A stretch of 64,000 bases of DNA from Dicyema japonicum. Taxonomy: Eukaryota > Dicyemida > Rhombozoa > Dicyemidae. The stretch covers positions 1,477,067 to 1,541,066 of the forward strand of contig RDEW01000004.1 in the NCBI GenBank assembly GCA_011109175.1, read 5' to 3'. The translations under genes were made by a program, and so were the position numbers. Shown here piece by piece: positions 24,012 through 36,119 of this stretch. The notes under the pieces are model-generated. The model saw nothing but the letters and a program-made list of their open reading frames with translations, ran no database searches and was not told the DNA's origin. Numbering within the stretch: the stretch's first letter is position 1; every line of letters begins with the position of its first letter.

Positions 24012-24315
24012 TAGGAGTTTTTATGAATGTAGTTAATCCGTTTGAGGTTATATTTATTTTTATATCTGTAGACTTGGAAGTCGCTATATTTCAGTGATTT
24101 TTATATTTTTATATAATTTTTATGTTTATAAATAATAATCTTTCTCTTATTTATTCCTTGTACAGCCTCGGTGGTCTCTTTTTACTGCTTCACGTGCAAG
24201 TATCGGCAATTGTTATTCCATTTGACTGCTTAAACAGAGAAGAGTAAAATAAATATTTTTTTGTAATTCTAAATCTTTAAAAAATAATTATTGTTTGTCT
24301 CTTGTGTTTCGCTTT

Positions 24316-24647
24316 AATAATAATAATAAAGCCTTTTCACGAGAGCCATAGTATTTATAGCTCCGCATAGGCAGGACACACACTTTATTTAAGTAAAGAA
24401 CAGTTAATTTTAACTAATCATAGAACCAAGGAATGATCTTCACTCTTTTTTTTCTTTTTCTTGTGTGAGTGTCCTTTCTAGACAATCCAGTTCCGCAGTG
24501 AGTATTCACTGATGACGGCGTCACTCGTCAAACCCTTTCTGCATCGTAGATGCGTGGAACCTTCCACCAGGTGAACAGCAGCGAGATTCGAACCCGTAGC
24601 CTAAGCCACTTAAGCCCGACACCTAACCACTAAGCCACCCAAAATAA
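24316..24647 (-). repeat. tRNA-derived SINE, minus
   Basis: Reading on minus: tRNA-like head with AGTGGTTAGGTGTCGGGC and GGGTTCGAATCTCGCTGC, SINE body, then CTCGTGAAAAGGC and a (TTA)n tail. TCGCTTT occurs on both sides (24,309-24,315 and 24,648-24,654), a possible 7-bp target duplication. It separates the SAC3 and ZRSR-like genes. Confidence 0.8.
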
Positions 24648-24877
24648 TCGCTTTTTGTTTGAAAAAGAACTTAATAATTATTATAAATTATATTAAAATT
24701 TATTGGATTTTTTAAATTTATGTTTTGATTTAACATTCATGTGGTGTTCGCTGATTTGATGCCTATTTGATTTTATTTGATGGACGAAAAAGTCAAAAAT
24801 GAAATTTTGCAGTTTATTGCAAATACTTATAAACACAAAATAAAGTATTGAAATTAATTTATCTTTTCAGTCATAGA

Positions 24878-26159
24878 ATGTACCACAATATTTGTAGAAA
24901 ATTTTCTCGTAAGATAAAGAGAAGAAAAATAGCAGAAGAACGCAATAAAAAGTTAGAAGGAAATTAAATTTTGTTTAGTCTAAAAGAAGGCAATAAGAAT
25001 ATGAAAAATCAAGAATATCTTAACGAATTAAACCAAATAGAACAGGAGGAGTTAACAAATTATGAAAATGACAGGTTTTTTAGTTATTCACAATTACTGA
25101 TTTATTTTTATGCAAAAATAGGCGTGTTCAATATTTGCTTTGGGCTGAAAGAGATAGAAAATCTCATTTGTTATGGAAACTGAAAAATGACAAAATTCAA
25201 GTCAATAAATCCAAGAAAGTTATAAATATATCATTTTTTAACTTCAATAATCAAACTTTTAGAAATCTGATGAATTTTTACTCTCATCTGATGATTTATT
25301 GGCGAATAAATCTATAAAACTACGAGTAATTGTATCTTTTTTAATTTTAACATATTTATCATAATTTTCTTTAATTATTATATTTTATTGATACAATCGA
25401 ACTGATTTCTGAATTGTAGGACACGACAAAATGTGAAAGCACGTGGAGAAATCCCTCACCTCCTGAGAATTATATTATGGAGTCAATAGAAAAGGAATCA
25501 TGCACAATTTTTACACGGACTGGAGTTTGCAAATTTGGAATTTCGTAAGTCCATTTAAATAAATTTCTTTAGGTGTAATAGAAGTCACAACATTGGATCA
25601 AAACCACTAAGAACAGTTTTATTTCCAAACATGTACAAGCATTTTGAGTTAACACATGGAAACTCAATCGAATATGAAAGTAAAGAATTGCAAAAAGCCT
25701 ACGACGATTTCTACTACGACATTTTAGGAGAACTTAAGAAGGCTGGCCGAGTCGTAAAATTAATTACCTGTTGTAATCATTCGCCATATTTAAGGGGGAA
25801 TGTTTATGTGGAATATTCGAGGTATCATGTTTTGTTAAGAAGATCTAAATATGCCGTTGAAGCTTGTAGAACTTTTACTGGTCGGTGGTATGACTGCCGA
25901 AGATTGACCCCATATCTTACACATGTGACAAATTGGAAGGCTGCAATTTGTGGTAATATATTTAAATGATTTAACCTAAAATATTTATTTCTGAATATTA
26001 TCAATAGGATATTATGCACGTGGAAATTGTCCAAAAGGGGGACAGTGTAATTATCTTCATTTTTATAATAACCCGTCGTCGGATGAATATATTTATCACG
26101 GACATAAGGGACATCGATATTTAAGATTTGAAAAATTAAAGCAGAAATTCAAAAAATGA
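24878..26159 (+). CDS. ZRSR/Urp-like splicing factor
   Basis: A U2AF35-related protein (ZRSR2/Urp family), which recognises 3' splice sites and in other animals is mainly needed for U12-type introns. It has a basic, Glu-rich N-terminus (ERDRKSHLLWKLKNDKIQ), a first CCCH finger CTIFTRTGVCKFGISCNRSH (C-x8-C-x5-C-x3-H), a UHM/RRM-like region with YDDFYYDILGELKKAGRVVK, CNHSPYLRGNVYVEY and FTGRWYDCRRL, and a second finger CGYYARGNCPKGGQCNYLH (C-x7-C-x5-C-x3-H). The stop is TGA 26,157-26,159. The Arg/Ser-rich tail of vertebrate ZRSR2 is absent. Introns include one of 18 bases (25,822-25,839); removing it improves the match between EYSR and RSKYAVEAC. The start ATG 24,878 is the first in frame. It converges on the LIM-homeodomain gene, 13 bases apart. 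Confidence 0.9.
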
Positions 26160-26172
26160 TGAGTTTTATAAT

Positions 26173-26778
26173 TTATTTATTTTTATTACATCTTCTGTTT
26201 TGAAACCAGATTCTAATTACTTTTCTTGGAAGATTAACCAAGTGTGATAATCTTAGAATTTCGCTTTTCTCTGGACGAGGGTTGTAGGCATAATAATTTT
26301 TTAATTCGGTTTGTTGATTGTTGTCTATTTTTGTCCTCCGTCTTATTTTTTTCTTTTTAAAATAAAAATTATATTAATTACTTCTAAATCACAATGTTTG
26401 TTGCAAAATAACTCGTCTTCTTTTATGTAGGCGGTTCCTTGAATGGTAGCGCTGCAGATAATGCATCTCGCACAACTTAAATGAAACATTCCAATAGACG
26501 TATCAGCGAAATATTCACCGTTCTTAAATAATTCGAAGCATTTTTTACATTTATGCATGAAAAATCTTAATTCACAATTTTAATCATTATTACCTTTCAT
26601 AGTGAGAATAACAATAAAATTTATTATTTCTATAAAAACAATGTTCTCGGTTGCTTAAATTTAAAGAACAAAAATTGCATTTCAAACAGAAATTGTGACA
26701 AAATCCAACATCCGTTATATAAATCCAAAATTTGTTATCAATTCGAATATAATTTATATTGCAAATAGCACATTTCAT
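26173..26778 (-). CDS. Minimal LIM-homeodomain transcription factor
   Basis: Three exons join cleanly: 26,594-26,778, 26,382-26,565 and 26,173-26,352, with introns of 28 and 29 bases. The 182-residue product is two LIM domains plus a homeodomain and almost nothing else. LIM1 has CAIC, CHNFCLKCNFC and CYSH; LIM2 has CKKC, FHLSCARCIIC and CNKHC, which together bind four zincs. The homeodomain starts KKIRRRTKIDNNQQTELK and has the recognition-helix signature VIRIWFQNRRC, with Gln50 and Asn51 in place. LIM-homeodomain factors control cell identity and act with LDB cofactors. Family members are usually 300-400 residues, so this one has lost its linker and C-terminal tail. The exact LHX class cannot be set by eye. 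Confidence 0.92.
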
Positions 26779-26799
26779 TTAGAAATGAATTCTTGATAG

Positions 26800-27525
26800 C
26801 TTTTTAAACTAACTTTGTTTAAACAGCCATTAAATGATTATAACTAATAAGCTTTATTTTATCGTTACTAATTGATGTTTGCAGAATCATTACTTTAAAA
26901 CTTATTTTCTTCAATTAGCACTAACAATTTTATTAGCAAGAAATGAAAAAAAGAATAATTCAAAGAGTTTTTCTTGTTTTACAACTTTCTTAGAACTTTA
27001 GTCGATTGAACGGTTGGGGATAGCTAAAATAACAAAGGTTTTGAATCGAAGAGCATGGACTTCTAATTGGAGTTTTTCTTCAATTAGTAAATCCACATTA
27101 AGCTAAAAATATAAAGGCAGATCAAAGTCTTTCATATAGAAGACCACCATTCTCTCCTTCACAGTCCCTCTTACTGACTCAGAGGTTTTTCTTAGTTCTC
27201 ATTTAACAGGAGAGAAAACCCTTTCTTAGTCTTTTCCAACATTAAGGTAATTCTCTCTCATTGGAGAAAAACCACCCATCGCATCCATAGAACAGTATCC
27301 CACCAAATTTTGAGCTTTTCGTATACAGCATCGCCAGAAAAGCTTTTTTCCTTCTGGTTTCAATATTTTCACTGTAGTCGCCATTACGTCTGAATAGTGC
27401 ATCAAGATAGTGGAGTGGATGCACATTCTTCACTGTGTTTATATTCTCCTAAAATTGTAAATTGGTTAAGACTAGCAATACAATTTATGTATTAAAAAAG
27501 CTTTCTTTCCAAAAACTCAGGTTTC
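26800..27525. other. No gene recognised
   Basis: AT-rich upstream region of the LIM-homeodomain gene. Two overlapping minus-strand frames at 27,226-27,433 look like shifted readings of one old coding stretch (KPEGKKLFWRCCIRKAQ), possibly retroelement debris; no family could be named. Confidence 0.35.
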
Positions 27526-27539
27526 TTGACATATTTGAG

Positions 27540-27860
27540 ATTTATTTATTAATCCCAGGATTACAATTTTTGATAAGCCCAGTACAAATAGTCACAGCTA
27601 ATTAATCCAAGGAAAGAACCTAAGCGAGAACGTCTACTTGTGCCTACCAAATCCATCCTTCAATAGCCCATTAAAGGCTTCCGAAAAGAAGTGGAGAAGT
27701 AGGCGCCCTCTTTTATTTTCGTCACACGTTATTGCAAATTAAGTCCCTTTCTTTTTCCCGTCAAGGTAATCATTTCATTCTTTAGCGGAAGAGTTTTCAT
27801 AATGGAAAGTCTTCAACAGTGGATTTGGCCAGGAAGAAGGTAGGAAGATCACTTTTAATA
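27540..27860 (-). mobile_element. Short non-autonomous retroposon, copy 1
   Basis: A 321-bp repeat matching 52,034-52,303 and flanked by an exact 11-bp duplication ACATATTTGAG (27,529-27,539 and 27,861-27,871). Read on minus it ends in a TTAATAAATAAA tail. No tRNA-like boxes were recognised, so its promoter type is unknown. Confidence 0.75.
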
Positions 27861-28074
27861 ACATATTTGAGTTGAGAATACTGTAAGAATAAATCAGCAA
27901 TTAAGTATCGCCGTATCTCATCAGTAGGAAATCCGATCCCAGTAGGAAATCCGATCCAAAATGAGATATAAAATTGAAAAAAACGTCTATAACTGAATAT
28001 TTTGTGAAGAATTTGGCTCTTTTTGAGATCTGGAGAATTTTTCGGATGCAAGTTCGCTGTTCAATCTGTTAGAA

Positions 28075-28420
28075 TTTTCCAAAACCGCAGTATAGAAGAT
28101 TCCCAAAGACATGTTCTTATCAAACTGGACATCAATACCGCTTTCAATAGTCTGAGGTGAGATAATATTCTAGAGGCGTGTATGATAGATGTCCTAATAT
28201 CTTCGAAATGGTGAACCAGTCCTATAGCATGTCATCATCCTTACTTTTCTGACACTACATAATCCCTTCGTCTTCTGGAGTGCAACCAGGAAACCCCCTT
28301 CGACCCTCTGTTATTTTGCCTTAAATTAAATTTATAGAACCAAAAAAACACGAGTTTTCTTAGTTGTTATTGCCTTGTAATCGAATCACCAAACTTCCCC
28401 GCTCGCCCCTCACTCTATGG
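28075..28420 (+). pseudogene. Family E reverse transcriptase fragment
   Basis: Plus-strand pieces LIKLDINTAFNSLR, DNILEACMID and SGVQPGNPLRPSVILP correspond to the first catalytic block and the GVQQGDPL block of family E. Short, frameshifted and dead. It ends about 140 bases before the PDZ gene. Confidence 0.55.
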
Positions 28421-28559
28421 TATGGATGATGTGTTAAAAGACGATTTAATTGACCTCAACCTCTAAGAACTTTTAATAACTTATAATGAATATATATTAT
28501 ATTAAGGTCAAAATGACATAATATTTAGTATAAATATATTTTAACGTCGATTCGTTCAA

Positions 28560-29241
28560 ATGGAAAAAGTAAATCTAAGCATTGTTTATTCTGGAGAAAA
28601 TTATGGATTTTCTCTTACATGGATTGACTACAATAGTGATCCTTATATTTCGTATATCGTTCCAAATAGTGTTGCACAAAAATCTGGACTCAAGGTAAAT
28701 GATATTGTGGTTTCGATTAACGATCTTAAAAAGCATGAATTAAAAATGTTTTCCACATATCGACGACATAAATACTGTGGAAAAGTTTTGAATTTGGTTG
28801 TTCTTCGAAGAAAAACTTCACCTCTAAAATATAATCCAGGTTTATATAGATTTTTAAATACAAGATAAAACGGTAAATATGAAAAACTTGGACAGATATA
28901 TAGAATCTGAGTTAAATATGTTGCTTAAAGAATTTGAAGAAAAACCTTCGGATTTAATTGAAACAAAGCATTTAATTCGTATTTGTCAGTTGTCACTAAA
29001 TGGAAGTTCCTCATATGGATTTACCCTTGTCATGAATGAGACAGGCTTTGGCCACATAATCAAAGACGTTATTAAAAATTCTCCAGCGGATGTCGCAGGA
29101 ATTAAAAATGATGATGTTCTCATAGAAGTCAACGATACAAACGTGCAAAATATTGAGCATAAAAATCTTGTGGATATTATTAGAATGTCGACTGAAAAAC
29201 TTTCTCTCTTAGTTGTTGATCAAATACTTTTAATTATTTAA
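28560..29241 (+). CDS. Two-PDZ-domain protein, NHERF-like
   Basis: Two exons join if a 25-base intron (donor after TATAATCCAG, acceptor before ATAAAACGG at about 28,863) is removed; this bypasses a stop and fuses two frames. PDZ1 reads YGFSLTWID...VPNSVAQKSGLKVNDIVVS. PDZ2 reads SYGFTLVMNE, NSPADVAGIKNDDVLIEVND and KLSLLVVD, closely resembling NHERF scaffold domains that bind C-termini of membrane transporters. Between them is a short helical linker. The stop at 29,239-29,241 may not be the true end: a coding-like stretch (VEHGSVEKKNIEIFEIFGLP) at 29,403-29,553 could be a further exon, but I could not make the frames join. The start ATG 28,560 opens directly into PDZ1. Confidence 0.8.
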
Positions 29242-29599
29242 GTAAAAATGAGGTCGTTTTCTCTAAGAAATTATCAGTGACAAATGATATAAATAATACC
29301 TGTAAGTTTTATCGATGTAATATTTGTAGCAAATGAAACTGATTTTAGTAGTGTTTCAAACTGTAACCCTGAAAAAGGTTTCATTTATTTAAACAAATTT
29401 TAAGTGGAACACGGAAGCGTAGAAAAGAAAAATATTGAAATTTTTGAAATCTTTGGATTACCAATTGATGAGGGTTTTCCTGACAATGTGATAACACTAC
29501 GAAACCGTATCAACCAGGAAAAAGGAAATCTAAAAATCAAGATTAGACACTAATATTTTTGAAATTTAATTATCAAACGTGTTTTATTTCTGACTATAA

Positions 29600-29790
29600 G
29601 TACTGATCCACGTCGACATAGCAAAAGATCATCTGGAGCAAGTAGATTCACAAGCGTTATGGCTTTCATGTGTAGTCAGACGTCCCAGTCTCTTAGAAAA
29701 GACATTGACTTTCCGTTTATACCTCCAGTTGTCTCGACAACTATAGCATGGAACATGAACCGGTCCAAAAACTTTCGCAGTTTTTCTTTT
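29600..29790 (-). pseudogene. Family E C-terminal fragment
   Basis: The minus strand gives RFMFHAIVVETTGGINGKSM and SFLRDWDVL, matching the C-terminal tail seen at 1,895-2,103. It is isolated from any family E RT in this orientation. Confidence 0.5.
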
Positions 29791-29799
29791 AGACTATTC

Positions 29800-32450
29800 A
29801 TCTTTTTTTGTGGCGTATAAAGCGTTTACACTAAACTTAGAACACTTTATGAAGGAAACATTGCTACTAAGATGAGGAGTAGTATACGAAGCAATAAGAT
29901 TTGTTAACTGATTTCTATCCAGAAAGTCTCCCCTAGAAGTTGTTAATCTACGTGGTTATCTATGAATCTGAAGTCCCAATACTCTTGTGTGTGTTTAAAA
30001 ATCGAATGAAATTCCTAATATTTTAACCTACTTTTCTATTTAACCATAGAGGAATCAGCTCATGTGGATTTATCCTGTAATCGAGCTTCAAAGCAAAATT
30101 CTGTGTTTTTTTTAAATTTCTTGAGAATTTAGAATAGAGCTTTTCTTTTTAGAGTCGTACCATCCTTCAAAACTGTATGACATTCCAGAAAGTATTATGT
30201 GATTGAAGACATAAACAAAAGTCTTCGGCTCGAATTTTAACTTTCTCACGAAAAATAGAGCATTCGTAGCTTTTTCGTGCGTGTTTTCGCGTGTTCCAGA
30301 AAATTAAAATTTTCTTCAGTAAGGAGTCCAAGGTATTTCATAGCATTCTACCGAGGTATGTCTAGTAACAAGTTTCCTAGGTTAGTCAGCCTCCTGTTTT
30401 CAGTTACCCTTAACGGACCAGACTTCTCATGTGAGACGAAAGTTTACATTGCACCACTCAGATCTGGGTCAACTGTTTTCCAGATAAGAAAGGTTTTATT
30501 ATATCGTTACGTTCCACGTGTGAAACGATTCTGTTTATAATTCGGAAGATTGTTGGTATAAGGCTATGAGCCTATAATTGGTTGCCAAGTATCCAAGTTT
30601 CCCAGATTTATGTATACCTCCGTTAATTTCCAATGGGAAGGCATATGACTCACACTGATACTGGACATAAAGAGAGACGTCAGATACTCATAGAGATCCT
30701 GGGATGCTTCCTTGAATAAATCCATATCGATCTATTTAAATCCATCCGCATTGTCTTTTGTGCACAATACTACACCTTCAACTTCTCTGGCATTTAACGG
30801 GGTTGTGACTTAGTGATAAAAAAACTGGAAAAATTTTCCAACCCTTCTTTTAAAGAACAAATGGCCATATGAGACATGACATAGTGTATTTTTAAAAGTT
30901 CATCCCCAATAAGTAAAAAAGTCACTTCTAAGAATACAGAAGACCCATCATGTTTTTGAAAAAATTGAAATTTTTTCTGTATTTCCCCGGATTGATCGTC
31001 ATTATTTCTAATCTAGAAGCCTACGGTCGTGCGGATCAGAACATCGTCGAAGATTGTTTCTAAGTATTGTTTCCTCGTCGAAGAGACTACAGCATTTCTT
31101 AGGGGCAAAAGAGATTTCTAGTTAACTGAATAAATCAAATTTGCATATATTTCGAGGTAAGATTTTAGAAAAGAAATTAGAGAGTTGCTGGAACCCTCAA
31201 GATCCAAATTGGAAAACCTTTCATAACATTAATGGACAGAATGTTCCAAAAACATAACAATACTTTTTTCGGTAGTCATCCCAGTTTATACTTGATAGAT
31301 TGTAGCGTACAAGGGCAGGCTTGATCTTCTGGGGTGAGGAGTACACAAGATCGGTAGATGATCGTTACCGATATCATCAGGATAATTGGCTGTTCCAATA
31401 ATTGAATAACGATACAATGGCAGTGCCATGCCCAAATAATCCAAACGACTAGGAGAATAGTGATTAGGGGTCAGGACGTCACAGCGGAAAATCCAGAGGA
31501 AACAGATATATCCTTTGGAACTAAGTAGTATCTGTTTATTCTCACACAACCGAACGCGGTATTTTTAAGTTTAAGTTCACCAGGAGGATCGAGAACGACG
31601 CATTTACATCGCAAAAAAATTCTTGATGATATGAGCATAATTCTTTCCAACATATCCCTTCGATTTTTGTCATGTTTTTTAAACTTGGAGGTCCAGAAAA
31701 ATCGAACTCGCATAATTCCTGAGATATGATTTTCAGATTTCGGACTTTTAGTTTTCTGCATAACAAAGATGTACACTCGCTCCAGCAACCGAGCTGGGCT
31801 TTCATTTAATGTCACGAGAACAATATCTCTCAAGTCGAAAATTATCCTCATTCTTTAATTTCGTTTCATTAGCATTTAATATATCAGCGTTGTTGGTGGG
31901 TAGCATCTCTAACGCTTTCTATTTAAGAATCGGGCATTCAACGCGATTAATGCATTCCAACTTTTCCACAACTAATGCATTTTTTTCAATGTCATTAACC
32001 AAGCAAGAGCTCATATTGTGCTCCTCACCACAAATTAAGCGCCTTTCTTTTTCCTTGCAAAAATTCCCAATATGTTTAAATTTTGGCATTGGAAGCATCT
32101 AGTTACCGGTTTCCTATCCAATTCAAAACAAATTATACGGATCCCAAAAAGTACGCCTATCCTCACAAGTGACGTGTTTCTTTTTTGGACTTCAAAGTTA
32201 ATTTTTCAACAGGGAAACTACACACTCCTTCATGAAACGTTGGAAAAAGAAACTAGGTTTTAGAGAAACAAGAAAAAATTCTCTACATAACAACAATGGA
32301 CGAATGTAGGATGGATGTGGAAATAACATCTCCATCAATACCAAAAGAAAACGCTCAAACCAACTCATCGACACAAGCGTCCATGTTTTTTGAGGCAAAT
32401 TCAAGCGTGAATATTACTGGTTTTCTTGGAATAATTCGTTCAGACAGTCA
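29800..32450 (-). pseudogene. Jockey-like LINE, degraded
   Basis: Minus-strand pieces fit a two-ORF LINE read from 32,450 downward. A gag-like part has a zinc-knuckle run KFKHIGNFCKEKERRLICGE and EHNMSSC. RT-type pieces follow, such as HKSGKLGYLATNYRLIAL (a degraded YRPISL block). Numerous stops. The 5' boundary near 32,450 and the exact domain limits are uncertain. Confidence 0.45.
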
Positions 32451-33069
32451 CTAAATTGGATAAAATATTGAAACGCATAATTCGTTTCAACGCCGTGTTC
32501 TTTAATTGCAGATTAACTAAAAATGAATCATGTGTGATGGTAGATGAAGCAACTTGCTCAGAGTGTCTTTCGTATACGGATGCAGACTAGGTACAGTTCA
32601 CTAATTGGTATTTCAATCCTTCTATGGATTTAGACTTTTCTGAACTAATTGATATTTCAATTTCTTCGTTACAGCCAAGAGCGGACGCTCCCAGAGCTCC
32701 GACAGGTATATTAGGTCCTGTACAGAACTAGGAAGTGCACCCGGACAAGAGAATCTTAAAAATAATAATCTATCATACATATAATCATATTATAATTTAG
32801 TTGACAAAATTAATTTATTCTATAACCTAATTTATAATATAGTTTCCAATTTACTTGAAAATAAAATTCAATATTCATACATAAAACAAACCTTAAGTGC
32901 ATTTTTTGCAATTGTCTAATTAATACATGTGACTGAAGTTAGTCTGATCATTCACTATATTTTTTATTTTTCTATCAGAATAAAAAAAGTAATAAAAAGG
33001 TTTGATTGTTTTGTGTATTTGATAAGTTATTATTATTATTTTTGGAAAACGCAACTAAAAGAAATTTAT

Positions 33070-33455
33070 CTCATTTTCGCATCTGTAACTCGATGGACAG
33101 TCTTCGATGCTACAAACGCGTTATAAAGTCGCAATTATCTTGAACAATACATTGGGACATCCACCTGGACTGTATTTTCTTTACTGCCAATGTACTAATG
33201 TTTTCCTAATTTTAATGTCTTCCAGTCTCTTAGTAGTGGCCCAACTTCCTCACTCTTCTCCATGTTTCTTCAGCTGGTTGGGTCTCACTTTTCACTAATG
33301 ATATATCCGTTCTTTCGATATTTTATTTCATGGACCATTTGTCGAATATTTCGGATGCTCAGTTTAGAATATTTTGTATATCGCTATCTTTTGGGAAACA
33401 TTGTCTATGTCGTCGATTAATTTAAAAAATCGAGTTTTACAATGGCAGTATTATA
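33070..33455 (-). pseudogene. Family A LINE fragment, unit 1 only
   Basis: The minus strand shows LRLYNAFVASKTVHRVTD and linker-like pieces of family A. The matching place in unit 2 (about 38,730) has no such sequence, so this arrived after, or was lost since, the duplication. Confidence 0.5.
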
Positions 33456-33611
33456 GAGTTGATCAAAAAAATTAATCTCAAAGATATAGTTGTCGGAATA
33501 TAGAATTGTTAATTATTAAAAGAATAATGCAATTCATTTAAATATTTAAATGTTCTATTTAAAATTTGAAAATTGCCGCAGTTGTCATCAAATTAGTTGG
33601 CTTTTGTCGTC

Positions 33612-35316
<1,705 letters not shown>

Positions 35317-35379
35317 CAGTCATTTATTGTTTAATGTGGTGTTTTGGTCTTACTTTAAATTATTTTTAAAAGCTTATTA

Positions 35380-35900
35380 CATTATTTTTGAATAATAATA
35401 GGGACATGGTTTGACAAAGCATTGCAACTCGATAAACTATTAACAAAGTCATAAACTTTTTGTACTAACCATGATTTCTTCAGTTCTTGGAATGCCGCAT
35501 TTTCAATCTTCTGTCTTTTCGGAATGTCAACCTGATTTTTAAGAGAGTTTTTAACTACTTGGTCTAGCGCCAAATATTGTTAGTAATCGATCACTTTCTT
35601 ACACCGGATTTTGTTCTGTCCTCGTTGAGAGTAAGAAGCATTTCGTCGGTCTTTCCGATATCATCTTCATTAATTGGGTCAGGACTTACCTGTCTTCCGA
35701 GACAAAGTCCAAAATTGTCTCCATAAGCTACAAAATCTATTCTCCTTGATGTTTGAATTCTCTGATTGCCGATTCCAAAATAAATTAAAAATAATATTGG
35801 TGACAGGGGTCTCCTCGTAGGGGTCTCTGTTTTCGTTTTGAATTTTTGAAACTACTCTCCCAACTTTGACTGTGAGTTCAGTATCTGATAAGGAGAATTC
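35380..35900 (-). pseudogene. Family A-like RT fragment, unit 1
   Basis: Minus strand: LSDTELTVKVGRVVSKIQNE, VTNIIFNLFWNRQSENSN, FVAYGD at the YADD position (middle Ala kept, first Asp replaced by Gly), then KIENAAFQELKKSWLVQK, matching NAAMAKLKKGWLR of family A. Its duplicate is at 40,660-41,190. Confidence 0.6.
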
Positions 35901-36119
35901 TCATCAAGGAAACTTTAAATCACTTCAATAAGGTTCGGTCGAAATCTTTTACATATTTATACTTAGAACCCATAAGCATGTGAATATTTAGGGTTTCATT
36001 TGTTTCGTGCTCTTCACTATCCGTTCTACCAGGTTTTTTTGTAAGTAAATGCAGTATTTATGATTTTATTTAATCCAAGACCACGGTAAAACCAAACTAA
36101 TTATCAAGTAATTCCAATG

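Noticed and set aside
24541-24647. tRNA-like sequence as a real tRNA gene
   Set aside because: The head has A and B boxes but no consistent acceptor and anticodon stems, and it continues into a repeated SINE body.
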